Below are positions 53,109 to 62,004 of a stretch of DNA of 64,000 nucleotides, piece after piece. The position numbers and the translations under genes were made by a program. A model generated the notes under the pieces. That model was not told the origin of the DNA. It ran no database searches and saw only the letters and a program-made list of their open reading frames with translations. This stretch comes from Caballeronia catudaia. Its GTDB lineage: Bacteria; Pseudomonadota; Gammaproteobacteria; Burkholderiales; Burkholderiaceae. How positions within the stretch are numbered: the first letter of the stretch is position 1; each line of letters starts with the position of its first letter. The stretch is taken from positions 62,001-126,000 of the forward strand of contig NZ_FCOF02000012.1 in NCBI RefSeq assembly GCF_001544755.2. Direction: 5' to 3'.

Positions 53109-54468
53109 TCGCGCGCGATGTCGCGTCGAGCGCGGCTCTCGCCTTGTCGATGATTTCATCGATCTCTTGATGCGTGACGACGAGCGGCGGCGACAGCAAC
53201 ATGCGATCGTGACTCGCTCGCATCACGAGATTGCCCGCGAAGCAGAAGTCGCGGCATAGCGTGCCGATATCGTCGCCATTCGGGAAGCGTTCGCGCGTCG
53301 CCCGGTCGGCGGCCAGTTGAACGCCCGCGACGAGCCCCGCGCCCGCGATCTCCCCGACGACAGGATGATCGCCGAGCACTTCGCGCAAGCGTTGCTGAAA
53401 GTACGGCCCGACATCGTGCTTCACGCGTGCGACGATGCCTTCGCCGCGCAATAGCTTCAGATTCGCTACTGCTACGGCAGCCGCGACCGGATGCCCCGAA
53501 TACGTGAAGCCGTGATTGAACTCGCCATTGCTCACGATCGCGTCCGCGATGGCATCGGATAGGGCGACCGCGCCCATCGGCACATAGCCGCTCGTGAGGC
53601 CTTTGGCCATCGTGATGACGTCTGGTTCGAAGCCGAAGTGCTGGTGCGCGAACCATTCGCCCGTGCGTCCGAATCCACCGATCACTTCGTCGGCGATCAG
53701 CAGCACGTCATGCTTGCGGCAGATGCGTTCGATTTCTGGCCAATAGCTCGACGGCGGGAAGATCACGCCGCCCGCGCCCTGAAACGGCTCGCCGATGAAC
53801 GCCGCGACGTTGTCCGCACCGAGCGCGAGAATCTTCGCTTCGAGCTGACGCGCGCGCTCGAAGCCGAACGTTTCCGCATCCATCGATCCGCCTTCGCCGA
53901 ACCAGTACGGCTGATCGATATGCGCGACATGCTCCATCTTCGACGGCATCTGTTCGTGCATATAGCTCATGCCGCCGAGCGTCGCGCCTGCGATGGTCGA
54001 GCCGTGATAAGCGTTCTTGCGCGCGATCACATAGCGCTTGTCCGGCTTTCCCTGCACGGCCCAATAGCGATGCACGGCGCGCAGCGCCGTATCGTTCGCT
54101 TCCGAACCGCTGTTGCAATAGAGAAAGCGGTTGAACGTGGGCGGCGTGAGTTGCGCGAGCAATGCGGATAGTTCGATAACCGGCGGATGTGTCGTCTTGA
54201 AGAACGTGTTGTAGAAGGGCAGGGTATTCATCTGCGCGAGCGCGGCGTCGGTGAGCTCGCGGCGTCCATAACCCACATTCACGCACCACAAGCCCGCCAT
54301 GCCGTCGATGATGCGGTTGCCCTCCGAATCCCACAGATACACGCCTTCGGCCTTCACGATCACGCGGCTGCCCGCGCGATTCAATGCGCCCATGTCGGAG
54401 AACGGATGCAGATGATGCGCGGCGTCGAGCGCGCGGTAATGCGCCGTCGAGTCGATTCGATCGTTCAT
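53092..54468 (-). CDS. Class III aminotransferase (putrescine/polyamine-pyruvate type)
   Basis: 458-residue PLP enzyme. The Lys is in TMAKGLTSGYVPMGAV, the Asp in LLIADEVIGGFGRTG, and the glycine-rich segment in NSGSEANDTA; HPFSDMGALN at the start is typical of SpuC-like omega-aminotransferases. AGGAG lies 9 nt before the ATG. It is the second gene after a gamma-glutamylputrescine-synthetase-like gene, which favours a polyamine or omega-amino acid substrate. Confidence 0.9.
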   Translation of the reverse strand: MNDRIDSTAHYRALDAAHHLHPFSDMGALNRAGSRVIVKAEGVYLWDSEGNRIIDGMAGLWCVNVGYGRRELTDAALAQMNTLPFYNTFFKTTHPPVIELSALLAQLTPPTFNRFLYCNSGSEANDTALRAVHRYWAVQGKPDKRYVIARKNAYHGSTIAGATLGGMSYMHEQMPSKMEHVAHIDQPYWFGEGGSMDAETFGFERARQLEAKILALGADNVAAFIGEPFQGAGGVIFPPSSYWPEIERICRKHDVLLIADEVIGGFGRTGEWFAHQHFGFEPDVITMAKGLTSGYVPMGAVALSDAIADAIVSNGEFNHGFTYSGHPVAAAVAVANLKLLRGEGIVARVKHDVGPYFQQRLREVLGDHPVVGEIAGAGLVAGVQLAADRATRERFPNGDDIGTLCRDFCFAGNLVMRASHDRMLLSPPLVVTHQEIDEIIDKARAALDATSRAITHAA

Positions 54469-54485
54469 GTCGTCGTCTCCTGATC

Positions 54486-55820
54486 TCAGACGTGCAGCAG
54501 CAGATGCTTGCGTTCCCACGAGCTGATTACGCGGAAGAACGCTTCGTATTCGGTTTCCTTGAGCGCGAGATACGCGCGCACGAACTTGTCGCCGAACATC
54601 TCGGCAAGCGGCTCGCACGCGCCCATCAGCGCGAGGCCTTCATCGAGATTGCGCGGCAGTTGATACGGCTGGCGATAGCCGTCGCTCGCGAGCGGCTTGG
54701 TCGGTTCGAGGTGCTGCGTCATGCCGAGATAGCCTGCGGCCAGCGTCGCCGCGATCGCAAGATACGGATTGCAGTCGACGCCCGGTATGCGGTTCTCGAT
54801 GCGCCGTGCCTGCGGCGACGCATGCGGCACGCGAAAGCCGACGGTGCGGTTGTCGTAGCCCCATTGCACGTTGATCGGCGCGGCCATGAAGCGCGATAAC
54901 CTTCGATAAGAATTGATATACGGCGCGAAGATCGGCATCAGCGCGGGCGTGTATTTCTGCAGGCCCGCGATATAGCTATAGAAGAGGCCAGTCGGTTCGC
55001 CGTCGCGCCCGGTGAAGAGATTGCGGCCAGTCTCCTCATCGACGATGCTCTGATGCACGTGCATCGCGGAGCCCGGCTCGTTCTCCATCGGTTTCGCCAT
55101 GAAGGTCGCGTACATCTTGTGGCGCAGTGCCGCCTCACGCACGGTGCGTTTGAAAAGAAACACGCGATCCGCGAGATTGAGCGCATCGCCGTGCATGAAG
55201 TTGATCTCCATCTGCGCCGCGCCGACTTCGTGAATCAGCGTGTCCACTTCCAGTTCCTGCACCTCGCAGTATTCATAGATATCTTCGAAGAGCGGATCGA
55301 ACTCGTTGACCGCATCGATCGAATAGGCTTGACGTCCCGTTTCCGCGCGCCCCGTTCTGCCTACCGGTGGCTGCAGCGGCAAATCCGGATCGCGATTCAC
55401 GTCGACCAGAAAGAATTCCAGTTCGGGCGCGACGACAGGCCGCCAGCCCTTCGCCGCGTATTTCTGAAGCACTTCGCGCAGCACGCGGCGCGGCGAAATC
55501 GCGACGGGCGTGCCATCGAAATGCACGCAATCATGGATGACCTGCGCGGTTGGATCGGTGGCCCACGGAATCAGGCGGATCGTCGCGGGATCGGGCACGC
55601 AGATCATGTCGGGATCGGTGACGCCGGTGAAGCTGCCGTCGTGGGGATAATCGCCCGTGACGGTCTGGATCATCACGGCTTGCGGCAGGCGCATCGATTC
55701 GCCCGACTCGAACTTGCTGCGCGGAATGATCTTGCCGCGCGCGGTGCCGGCCATGTCGGGAATGATCGCTTCAATCTCGGTGATGCGATGTTTTCGCAGG
55801 AATTCGTCGATGCGTTCCAT
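54486..55820 (-). CDS. Glutamine synthetase-like enzyme (gamma-glutamylputrescine synthetase type)
   Basis: 444 residues, close to PuuA/SpuI length and shorter than GlnA. The N-terminus (ITEIEAIIPDMAGTARGKII) and the VIHEVGAAQMEINF-like (LIHEVGAAQMEINFMHGD), SAMHVHQSIVD and NRIPGVDCNPYLAIAATLAA motifs place it in the PuuA branch. It ligates glutamate to an amine with ATP. First gene of a two-gene operon (17-bp gap) with the aminotransferase, divergent from the Liv-type importer. Confidence 0.9.
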   Translation of the reverse strand: MERIDEFLRKHRITEIEAIIPDMAGTARGKIIPRSKFESGESMRLPQAVMIQTVTGDYPHDGSFTGVTDPDMICVPDPATIRLIPWATDPTAQVIHDCVHFDGTPVAISPRRVLREVLQKYAAKGWRPVVAPELEFFLVDVNRDPDLPLQPPVGRTGRAETGRQAYSIDAVNEFDPLFEDIYEYCEVQELEVDTLIHEVGAAQMEINFMHGDALNLADRVFLFKRTVREAALRHKMYATFMAKPMENEPGSAMHVHQSIVDEETGRNLFTGRDGEPTGLFYSYIAGLQKYTPALMPIFAPYINSYRRLSRFMAAPINVQWGYDNRTVGFRVPHASPQARRIENRIPGVDCNPYLAIAATLAAGYLGMTQHLEPTKPLASDGYRQPYQLPRNLDEGLALMGACEPLAEMFGDKFVRAYLALKETEYEAFFRVISSWERKHLLLHV

Positions 55821-56339
55821 TTTCGTTCTCGTGGTTTGAACAGGCGCGTGCTTCCACGGCCTTCGCGATGGATCGCAAAAGCGCGCGCATTCACGCGTGA
55901 CGATGCACGCGCGGGAGCAGTCAGTCAGCGAAGAGAAAAGGAAGAGGCGCTACGGCAGCAGCGAAGCCGCGCCGACGCAATGCACGGCGATGAACGCGCG
56001 CGCGGACAGGACGTTGCGACGCCGCACCGAGCGGCGGGAGAGGACGGTCAGAACCGACAGGAAGCGGCGTTCGGGAGTCTTGCCGCAGCGATCGGCGCAG
56101 GAGCGGCGTATGCTCCGACGTGCCAGAGGGCCTTGGACTTTCACGATAACACTCGTTTGGCGAGTTGATTTGCAGGGCAACAGCGCACCATTGCCCTTCA
56201 ACGAAGATATACGGAACATAAACGCCGTCAATACGGTTTTTCCATGCCGCTCGCGCGCGGCTATTTTGTCGCGCAAGAAGCCTGTTGCCCGATTCACCGA
56301 TAATGTCGGCTCTCTCAGCCGAAATACCCATAGAGCCCG
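55821..56339. promoter_or_regulatory. 519-bp divergent intergenic region, no gene seen
   Basis: Between the GS-like gene and the importer. Both strands have only chance open frames with poor codon use (Arg-rich, no start context). The right half is AT-richer (about 56140-56260, e.g. GAAGATATACGGAACATAAA), where the importer promoter probably lies. No clear operator found. Confidence 0.5.
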
Positions 56340-58220
56340 ATGCTCTCCAATCTGCTCGTCCAACTCGTCAACGGCCTCGCCGATGCCTGTGCGCTCTTTC
56401 TCGTCGCCTCCGGCCTGTCGCTGATCTTCGGCGTCACGCGCATCGTCAACTTCGCGCATGGCTCGCTCTATATGCTCGGCGTGTATGTCGGATATAGCTT
56501 CACCAGCCGTTTCGGCGATAGCGTCGCGGGCTTCTGGGCGTCGATCGTCGGCGCGGCGCTCATCGTCGGCGTGCTCGGCGCGGTTATCGAAGTGAGCGTA
56601 TTGAGGCGCATCTATCGCGCGCCCGAGTTGTTTCATCTGCTCGCCACGTTCGCGCTCGTGCTGATCATTCGCGACGCCGCGCTCTATGTATGGGGACCGG
56701 AAGATCTTTTCGGTCCGCGTGCGCCGCATCTCGAAGGCGCCGTGCAACTGCTCGGTCACGCATTGCCTGCTTATGATCTCGCGCTGATCGTCATCGGTCC
56801 GCTCGTGCTGCTCGCGCTCTGGTATGCGCTCACGCGCACGCGCTGGGGCACGCTGGTGCGCGCGGCGAGCGCGGATCGCGAGATGCTTGGCGCGCTCGGC
56901 GTCAATCAGGCGTGGCTTTTCACCGGCGTATTTTTCGTCGGCGCATTGCTTGCGGGACTCGGCGGCGCGCTTCAGGTGCCGCGCATGTCGGCGAATCTTT
57001 CGCTCGATCTGGAGACTATCGGCAACGCGTTCGTCGTCGTTGTCGTCGGCGGCATGGGCTCGATCCCCGGCGCGTTCGTCGCGGCGTTGCTCATCGCCGA
57101 GATCAAGGCGATGTGTATCGGCATCGGGCATGTGTCGATTGCGGGCATCGACTTCTCGTTGTCGAAGTTCACGCTCGTCGCGGAATTCGTCGTGATGGCC
57201 GTCGTGCTCGTATTGCGTCCGTGGGGACTTTTCGGCCGCCCGCAATCGATCGCGCGTTCGGCCGCACCCGCCGATCAGCCCATGCGTGCCGCCACGCGCA
57301 ACATGAAAATCGCTTCGGGCGCCATCGTGATCGCGCTTGCGCTTGCGCCGCTGTTCGCCGATGCGTTTCCCTACATGCCCGTGCTTTTCGTCGAGATCAT
57401 GATCGCGGTGCTGTTCGCCGCGAGCCTGCACTTCATCATGGGACCGGGCGGCATGCACTCGTTCGGACACGCGGCGTACTTCGGTCTCGGCGCATACGGC
57501 GCGGCGCTCTTTCTCAAGGTCTTCGCGCTGCCGATGGAAGCCGCGCTCGTGCTCGGGCCTCTGATCGCGGGCATCGGCGCGATCGTGTTCGGCTGGTTCT
57601 GCGTGCGCCTTTCGGGTGTGTATCTGGCGATGCTCACGCTCGCGTTCGCGCAGATCGTGTGGTCGGTCGTCTTTCAGTGGGATGCGGTGACGGGCGGCAG
57701 CAACGGCATATTGGGCATCTGGCCGTCGCCGTGGCTGGCATCGCCCGTCGCGTTCTATTACCTCACGCTCGGCTTTACGGTGATCGGCGTATGGCTTTTG
57801 CGCCGCATGCTCTTCTCGCCGCTCGGACTCGCGATGCGCGCGGGCCGCGATTCACCGTTGCGCGCGGAAGCCATCGGCATGAACGTCGCGCGCGTGCAGT
57901 GGGCGGCGTTCGTCGTCGCGTCGCTCGTATGCGGGCTCGCGGGATCGCTCTATGCGTTCTCGAAGGGCAATATCTCGCCCGAAGTGATCAGCGTGGGCCG
58001 TTCCGTCGATGGCCTCGTGATGGTCCTGCTCGGCGGCATCCAGACGCTCACCGGGCCGATCGTCGGCGCGAGCGTGTTCACGTGGTTGCAGGATGCCGTC
58101 GCGCGTCAGACGGATTACTGGCAAGCGCTGCTCGGCGCCGCGATCCTCGTGCTCGTCATCGCGTTTCCGCAGGGCATCGCGGGCTTCGTGCGCGATCGCT
58201 TCGTCAGGGAGGCGCAATGA
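56340..58220 (+). CDS. Branched-chain-type ABC transporter, fused LivH-LivM permease
   Basis: 626 residues: residues 1-295 are a LivH domain (ASGLSLIFGVTRIVNFAHGS, GGMGSIPGAFVAALLIAEI) and 310-620 a LivM domain (GPGGMHSFGHAAYFGLGAYG, MLTLAFAQIVWSVVF, GGIQTLTGPIVGA). Usually these are two genes. The join lies in an Arg-Ser-Ala-Pro linker near residue 300, with no stop or internal start. Overlaps the LivG gene (ATGA). Likely imports an amino acid or small amide, in step with the neighbouring amine genes. Confidence 0.93.
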   Translation: MLSNLLVQLVNGLADACALFLVASGLSLIFGVTRIVNFAHGSLYMLGVYVGYSFTSRFGDSVAGFWASIVGAALIVGVLGAVIEVSVLRRIYRAPELFHLLATFALVLIIRDAALYVWGPEDLFGPRAPHLEGAVQLLGHALPAYDLALIVIGPLVLLALWYALTRTRWGTLVRAASADREMLGALGVNQAWLFTGVFFVGALLAGLGGALQVPRMSANLSLDLETIGNAFVVVVVGGMGSIPGAFVAALLIAEIKAMCIGIGHVSIAGIDFSLSKFTLVAEFVVMAVVLVLRPWGLFGRPQSIARSAAPADQPMRAATRNMKIASGAIVIALALAPLFADAFPYMPVLFVEIMIAVLFAASLHFIMGPGGMHSFGHAAYFGLGAYGAALFLKVFALPMEAALVLGPLIAGIGAIVFGWFCVRLSGVYLAMLTLAFAQIVWSVVFQWDAVTGGSNGILGIWPSPWLASPVAFYYLTLGFTVIGVWLLRRMLFSPLGLAMRAGRDSPLRAEAIGMNVARVQWAAFVVASLVCGLAGSLYAFSKGNISPEVISVGRSVDGLVMVLLGGIQTLTGPIVGASVFTWLQDAVARQTDYWQALLGAAILVLVIAFPQGIAGFVRDRFVREAQ

Positions 58221-59002
58221 CGCTGCTGTCCGTCGCGCATCTCTCGAAGTCCTTCGACGGCGTGCAGGCCGTCGACGATGTGTCCTTCGACCTCGAAGCC
58301 GGGCAGTTGCTCGCGCTGATCGGCCCGAACGGCGCGGGCAAATCGACCTGCTTCAACATGATCAACGGACAATTGAAGCCGAACGCGGGCTCGATCCGTT
58401 TGAACGGTCACAATATCGCGGGCATGCGTCCGCGCGATATCTGGCGTCTCGGCGTCGGCCGCACGTTCCAGATCGCCGCTACGTTCAATTCGATGACCGT
58501 GCTCGAAAACGTGCAGATGGCATTGCTCTCGCGCGAGCGGCGCATCTACGGTTTGTTCAGACGCGTCGCGTCATGGAAGGAAGAGGAAGCGATGGCCTTG
58601 CTCGATCTCGTCGGCATGGCGGCGCATGCGCGCCGCAGTTGCGCGGTGCTCGCGTATGGCGACGTGAAGCGTGTCGAACTGGCCATCGCCCTCGCGAATC
58701 ATCCCAGGCTGTTGTTGATGGACGAACCGACCGCCGGCATGGCGCCGCGCGAACGCAATGAACTGATGGCGCTCACCGCGCGTCTCGCGAAGGAGCGCGG
58801 CATCGGCGTGCTGTTCACGGAACACAGCATGGACGTGGTGTTCTCGCATGCAGACAAGCTGATCGTGCTCGCACGCGGCCGGCTCATTGCAGAAGGCGAT
58901 GCCGAAGCGATCCGCAACGATGCGCGCGTGCGCGAGGTCTATCTCGGCACGGGTGCGTCGTTCGCGCCGCGCGCGTGCCTGACCGCGGGAGCATCGTCAT
59001 GA
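58217..59002 (+). CDS. livG: Liv-type ABC transporter ATPase (LivG)
   Basis: 261 residues. Walker A GPNGAGKSTCFN, Walker B LLLMDEPTAGM, H-loop EHSMDVVF. The signature reads LAYGDVKRVELAIAL instead of the usual LSxGE/Q(R) form: the LSGGQ Ser/Gly-Gln positions are changed (A-Y-G-D), though LivG proteins often have LSYGEQ/D variants. Overlaps the permease stop and the LivF start (ATGA on both sides). Confidence 0.93.
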   Translation: MTLLSVAHLSKSFDGVQAVDDVSFDLEAGQLLALIGPNGAGKSTCFNMINGQLKPNAGSIRLNGHNIAGMRPRDIWRLGVGRTFQIAATFNSMTVLENVQMALLSRERRIYGLFRRVASWKEEEAMALLDLVGMAAHARRSCAVLAYGDVKRVELAIALANHPRLLLMDEPTAGMAPRERNELMALTARLAKERGIGVLFTEHSMDVVFSHADKLIVLARGRLIAEGDAEAIRNDARVREVYLGTGASFAPRACLTAGASS

Positions 59003-59706
59003 CGCTCCTGAAAGTGGAAGCATTGAATGCGTTCTATGGCCGCGCGCACATCCTGTTCGATGTCGGCTTCGAAGTCGGGCGCGGCGAAGTCGTCGCGCTG
59101 ATGGGTCGCAACGGCGCGGGCAAGTCCACGACGATGAAAGCCGTCATGGGCCTGTTGCCGCGCATCTCGGGCACGGTGTCGTTCATCGGCGAGAACATTG
59201 CAGGCATGGCGCCGTATCGCATCGCGCGAAAGGGTTTGGGCTATGTGCCCGAAGATCGCCGCGTGTTCGGCGATCTGACGGTGATGGAGAACCTCGACGC
59301 GGGCCGCCAGCCGCCGCGCGATGGCGCGCCGCTGTGGACGCCCGACAAGCTCTTTCGCGTGTTTCCGAATCTCGGCGAGATGCGTGATCGTCGCGCGAGC
59401 CGCATGAGCGGCGGCGAGCAGCAGATGCTCACGGTGTCGCGCACGCTGATGGGCAATCCGCGCCTCGTGCTGCTCGACGAGCCATCCGAAGGCGTCGCGC
59501 CCGTGATCGTCGAGCAGATGGCCGATATGATTCTCGAACTGAAGCGCGAAGGCCTTTCGATCTTGCTGTCGGAACAGAACCTGCATTTCGCGGAGCTCGT
59601 CAGCGACCGTGTTTATGTGCTCGAAAAAGGCCAGATACGCTACGAAGGCGCGATGAACGCATTCGCGAACGACGGCGCCGCGCGCCGAGAATTTCTTGGC
59701 GTATGA
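58999..59706 (+). CDS. livF: Liv-type ABC transporter ATPase (LivF)
   Basis: 235 residues. Walker A GRNGAGKSTTMK, signature MSGGEQQMLTVSRTLMG, Walker B LVLLDEPSEGVAP, H-loop (Gln-Asn) EQNLHFAELV, all as in LivF. Translationally coupled to LivG. Pairs with it to drive the fused permease. Confidence 0.95.
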   Translation: MTLLKVEALNAFYGRAHILFDVGFEVGRGEVVALMGRNGAGKSTTMKAVMGLLPRISGTVSFIGENIAGMAPYRIARKGLGYVPEDRRVFGDLTVMENLDAGRQPPRDGAPLWTPDKLFRVFPNLGEMRDRRASRMSGGEQQMLTVSRTLMGNPRLVLLDEPSEGVAPVIVEQMADMILELKREGLSILLSEQNLHFAELVSDRVYVLEKGQIRYEGAMNAFANDGAARREFLGV

Positions 59707-59740
59707 ACGAATCGAATCCAAACAGAGAGGACAGGTCCCA

Positions 59741-60931
59741 ATGACGTCAATGCGCTTCACCGTCGCAGCGATTGCAGCGAGCATGGCTTTCGCCGCGCAC
59801 GCCGATACGATCAAGATCGGCGAGATCAATAGCTATAAAGTCGTGCCCGCATTCTTGACGCCATACAAGAACGGCTGGAATCTCGCTCTCGACGAGATCA
59901 ACGCAGCGGGCGGCGTCAACGGCAACAAGCTCGAAGTCATTTCACGCGACGACAACGGCAATCCCGGCGATACCGTTCGCGTCGCGCAAGAGCTCGTCGC
60001 GCGCGAGCAGGTGAAGCTGTTGTTCGGCGGCTATCTGTCGAACACGGGTCTCGCGCTCGCGGACTACGCGAAGCAGCGGCGCATCTTCTTTCTCGCGGCC
60101 GAACCACTCACCGACAAGATCGTCTGGCAGGACGGCAACAAGTACACGTACCGGCTGCGCCCGTCGACATACATGCAGGTCGCGATGCTCGTGCCCGAAG
60201 CCGCGAAGCTGAAGAAGAAGCGCTGGGCGCTCGTCTATCCGAACTACGAGTACGGGCAATCCGCGGCCGCCACGTTCAAGCGCTTGCTGAAGGCGGCGCA
60301 ACCGGATGTCGAGTTCGTGATGGAGCAGGCCACGCCGCTCAACAACATCGATGCGGGCGCGGTAACGCAGGCGCTCGCCGATGCGAAGCCGGACGCCATC
60401 TTCAACGTGCTCTTCAGCGCCGACCTCGGCAAGTTCGTGCGCGAAGGCAATACGCGCGGCTTGTTCAAGGATCGCGCGGTCGTTTCCTTGCTGACGGGCG
60501 AGCCGGACTATCTCGATCCGCTCGGCAAGGAAGCGCCGGTCGGCTGGATCGTGACGGGTTATCCGTGGTATTCGATCGGGACGCCCGAGAACAAAAAATT
60601 CGTCGCCGCGTATCAGGCGAAGTATCACGACTATCCGCGCCTGGGCTCGGTCGTCGGTTATTCGGCGATGATGTCGCTCGCCAACGGCCTGAAGAAAGCC
60701 GGCTCGCCCGATGCCGACAAGCTCGCCGCCGCGTTCAAGGGCTTGCAGGTCGATACGCCGTTCGGCCCGATCACGTACCGGAAGCAGGACAATCAATCGA
60801 CGATGGGCGCGTATGTCGGCGTGACGGGCCAGAAGGACGGCAAAGGCGTGATGACGACGTTCCGCTATGTCGATGGCGCGAGCGTGCAGCCATCGGATGA
60901 AGAAGTGAAGAAACTGCGTCCCGCCGATTAA
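59741..60931 (+). CDS. Periplasmic amino-acid/amide-binding protein (LivK-like)
   Basis: 396 residues with a signal peptide (cleaved AHA-DTI). The type I periplasmic binding fold is evident: KIGEINSYKVVPAFLTPYKN, LALDEINAAGGVNGNKLEVI, YGQSAAATFKRL. Closest by feel to the substrate-binding proteins of aliphatic amide/polyamine-type Liv systems. Its 35-bp gap and the same strand make it the last gene of the importer operon. GAGAGG lies 10-15 nt before the ATG. Confidence 0.93.
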   Translation: MTSMRFTVAAIAASMAFAAHADTIKIGEINSYKVVPAFLTPYKNGWNLALDEINAAGGVNGNKLEVISRDDNGNPGDTVRVAQELVAREQVKLLFGGYLSNTGLALADYAKQRRIFFLAAEPLTDKIVWQDGNKYTYRLRPSTYMQVAMLVPEAAKLKKKRWALVYPNYEYGQSAAATFKRLLKAAQPDVEFVMEQATPLNNIDAGAVTQALADAKPDAIFNVLFSADLGKFVREGNTRGLFKDRAVVSLLTGEPDYLDPLGKEAPVGWIVTGYPWYSIGTPENKKFVAAYQAKYHDYPRLGSVVGYSAMMSLANGLKKAGSPDADKLAAAFKGLQVDTPFGPITYRKQDNQSTMGAYVGVTGQKDGKGVMTTFRYVDGASVQPSDEEVKKLRPAD

Positions 60932-61500
60932 TCCTTGGGAAAGGGCTTGCTGACGAACTTCGATCCGGCGAGCCCGAAGCGCCACGGCACGTCCATCGCC
61001 TTGGTGATGCCGATGCGCGGCCCGACCGCGATCGGAAAGTCCTGTTCCGGCGGCTCGATCTCGAACGGCGCTTCCAGCAGCGACAGGCCGTTGTGCCTGT
61101 GCGTGATGCCGAGCGCCTGCGCGAGACGGCCCGGACCCGAGCACAGAAGCCTGATCGGTTCAAGCCCGCGCCGCTCGCGCATCAGATCGATACCGACGAG
61201 CGGCTCGATCGCGCGAATCAGCACGCCCGCGCCGTGACCTGCCTCGCGGCACACGAAATTCAGGCACCAGTGGATGCCGTACGAGCGGTACACATACGCA
61301 TGCGCGGGCGGCCCGAACATTGCTGCGTTGCGTGGTGTCGGCCCGGAAAACGTGTGCGACGCGGGATCTTCGCGATCGTACGCTTCCGTTTCGACGATGC
61401 GGCCGCCGACGCCGTCGAAGGTCACGATCGCGCCGATCAGGCGTTGCGCGACTTCTTCGGACGGCGCGTAAAAATCGATGGCTTTGGGTTTCGTGTTCAC
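60928..61500 (-). CDS. mpg: 3-methyladenine DNA glycosylase (AAG/MPG family)
   Basis: 190-residue alkyl-base excision enzyme. The catalytic Glu is in RIVETEAYDREDPASHTF, the intercalating Tyr region in AHAYVYRSYGIHWCLNFV, and CSGPGRLAQALGI closes the fold. It excises alkylated purines. Stop overlaps the stop of the convergent binding-protein gene by 4 bases. Confidence 0.95.
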   Translation of the reverse strand: MNTKPKAIDFYAPSEEVAQRLIGAIVTFDGVGGRIVETEAYDREDPASHTFSGPTPRNAAMFGPPAHAYVYRSYGIHWCLNFVCREAGHGAGVLIRAIEPLVGIDLMRERRGLEPIRLLCSGPGRLAQALGITHRHNGLSLLEAPFEIEPPEQDFPIAVGPRIGITKAMDVPWRFGLAGSKFVSKPFPKD

Positions 61501-61556
61501 AAGCGGTATTTTAGCCGCGCCGCCGCATCGGAACCCAACGATCAGGAGACGCCGAA

Positions 61557-62000
61557 ATGAACGCTTCGTGGTTTCTCAAGTTCTCGAATGCACTCGCGCA
61601 GATCGCAGGACACGCATCGACTTTCATGGTTGCGGTCGCGCTCGTGGTCGTCTGGGGCATCTCCGGTCCGTTCTTTCACTTCAGCGACACATGGCAGCTC
61701 GTCATCAATACGTCGACGACCATCGTCACGTTCCTGATGGTCTTCCTGATTCAGAACACGCAGAACCGCGATACCGCCGCGATGCAGATCAAGCTCGATG
61801 AGCTCATCCGCGCAATCGACCAGGCGCATAACGCATTGCTCGATCTCGAAGAACTCGACGAAAAAGAACTCACGGTTTTTCGCAAGCGCTATGAAAAGCT
61901 GGCGCAGGAAGCGCGCGATGACTTTCGTTCGGCCAGCAGCGATATCGACATGCCATCGTTCGGGCGCGACGGCGATCGCCCGAACGAAGCGAAGCACTAA
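61557..62000 (+). CDS. Low-affinity iron permease family protein (small)
   Basis: 147 residues: two membrane spans (ASTFMVAVALVVVWGISGPF; LVINTSTTIVTFLMVFLIQNTQ) followed by a charged helix. The INTSTTIVTFLMVFLIQNTQ segment is the signature of the low-affinity Fe/Cu permease family (Fet4-related). Bacterial members are short and their transport role is not established. Confidence 0.9.
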   Translation: MNASWFLKFSNALAQIAGHASTFMVAVALVVVWGISGPFFHFSDTWQLVINTSTTIVTFLMVFLIQNTQNRDTAAMQIKLDELIRAIDQAHNALLDLEELDEKELTVFRKRYEKLAQEARDDFRSASSDIDMPSFGRDGDRPNEAKH

Positions 62001-62004
62001 CCCG

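Noticed and set aside
55897..56424. 175-codon plus-strand frame in the GS/importer gap
   Set aside because: Arg-rich with no ribosome site; overlaps the importer start in another frame.
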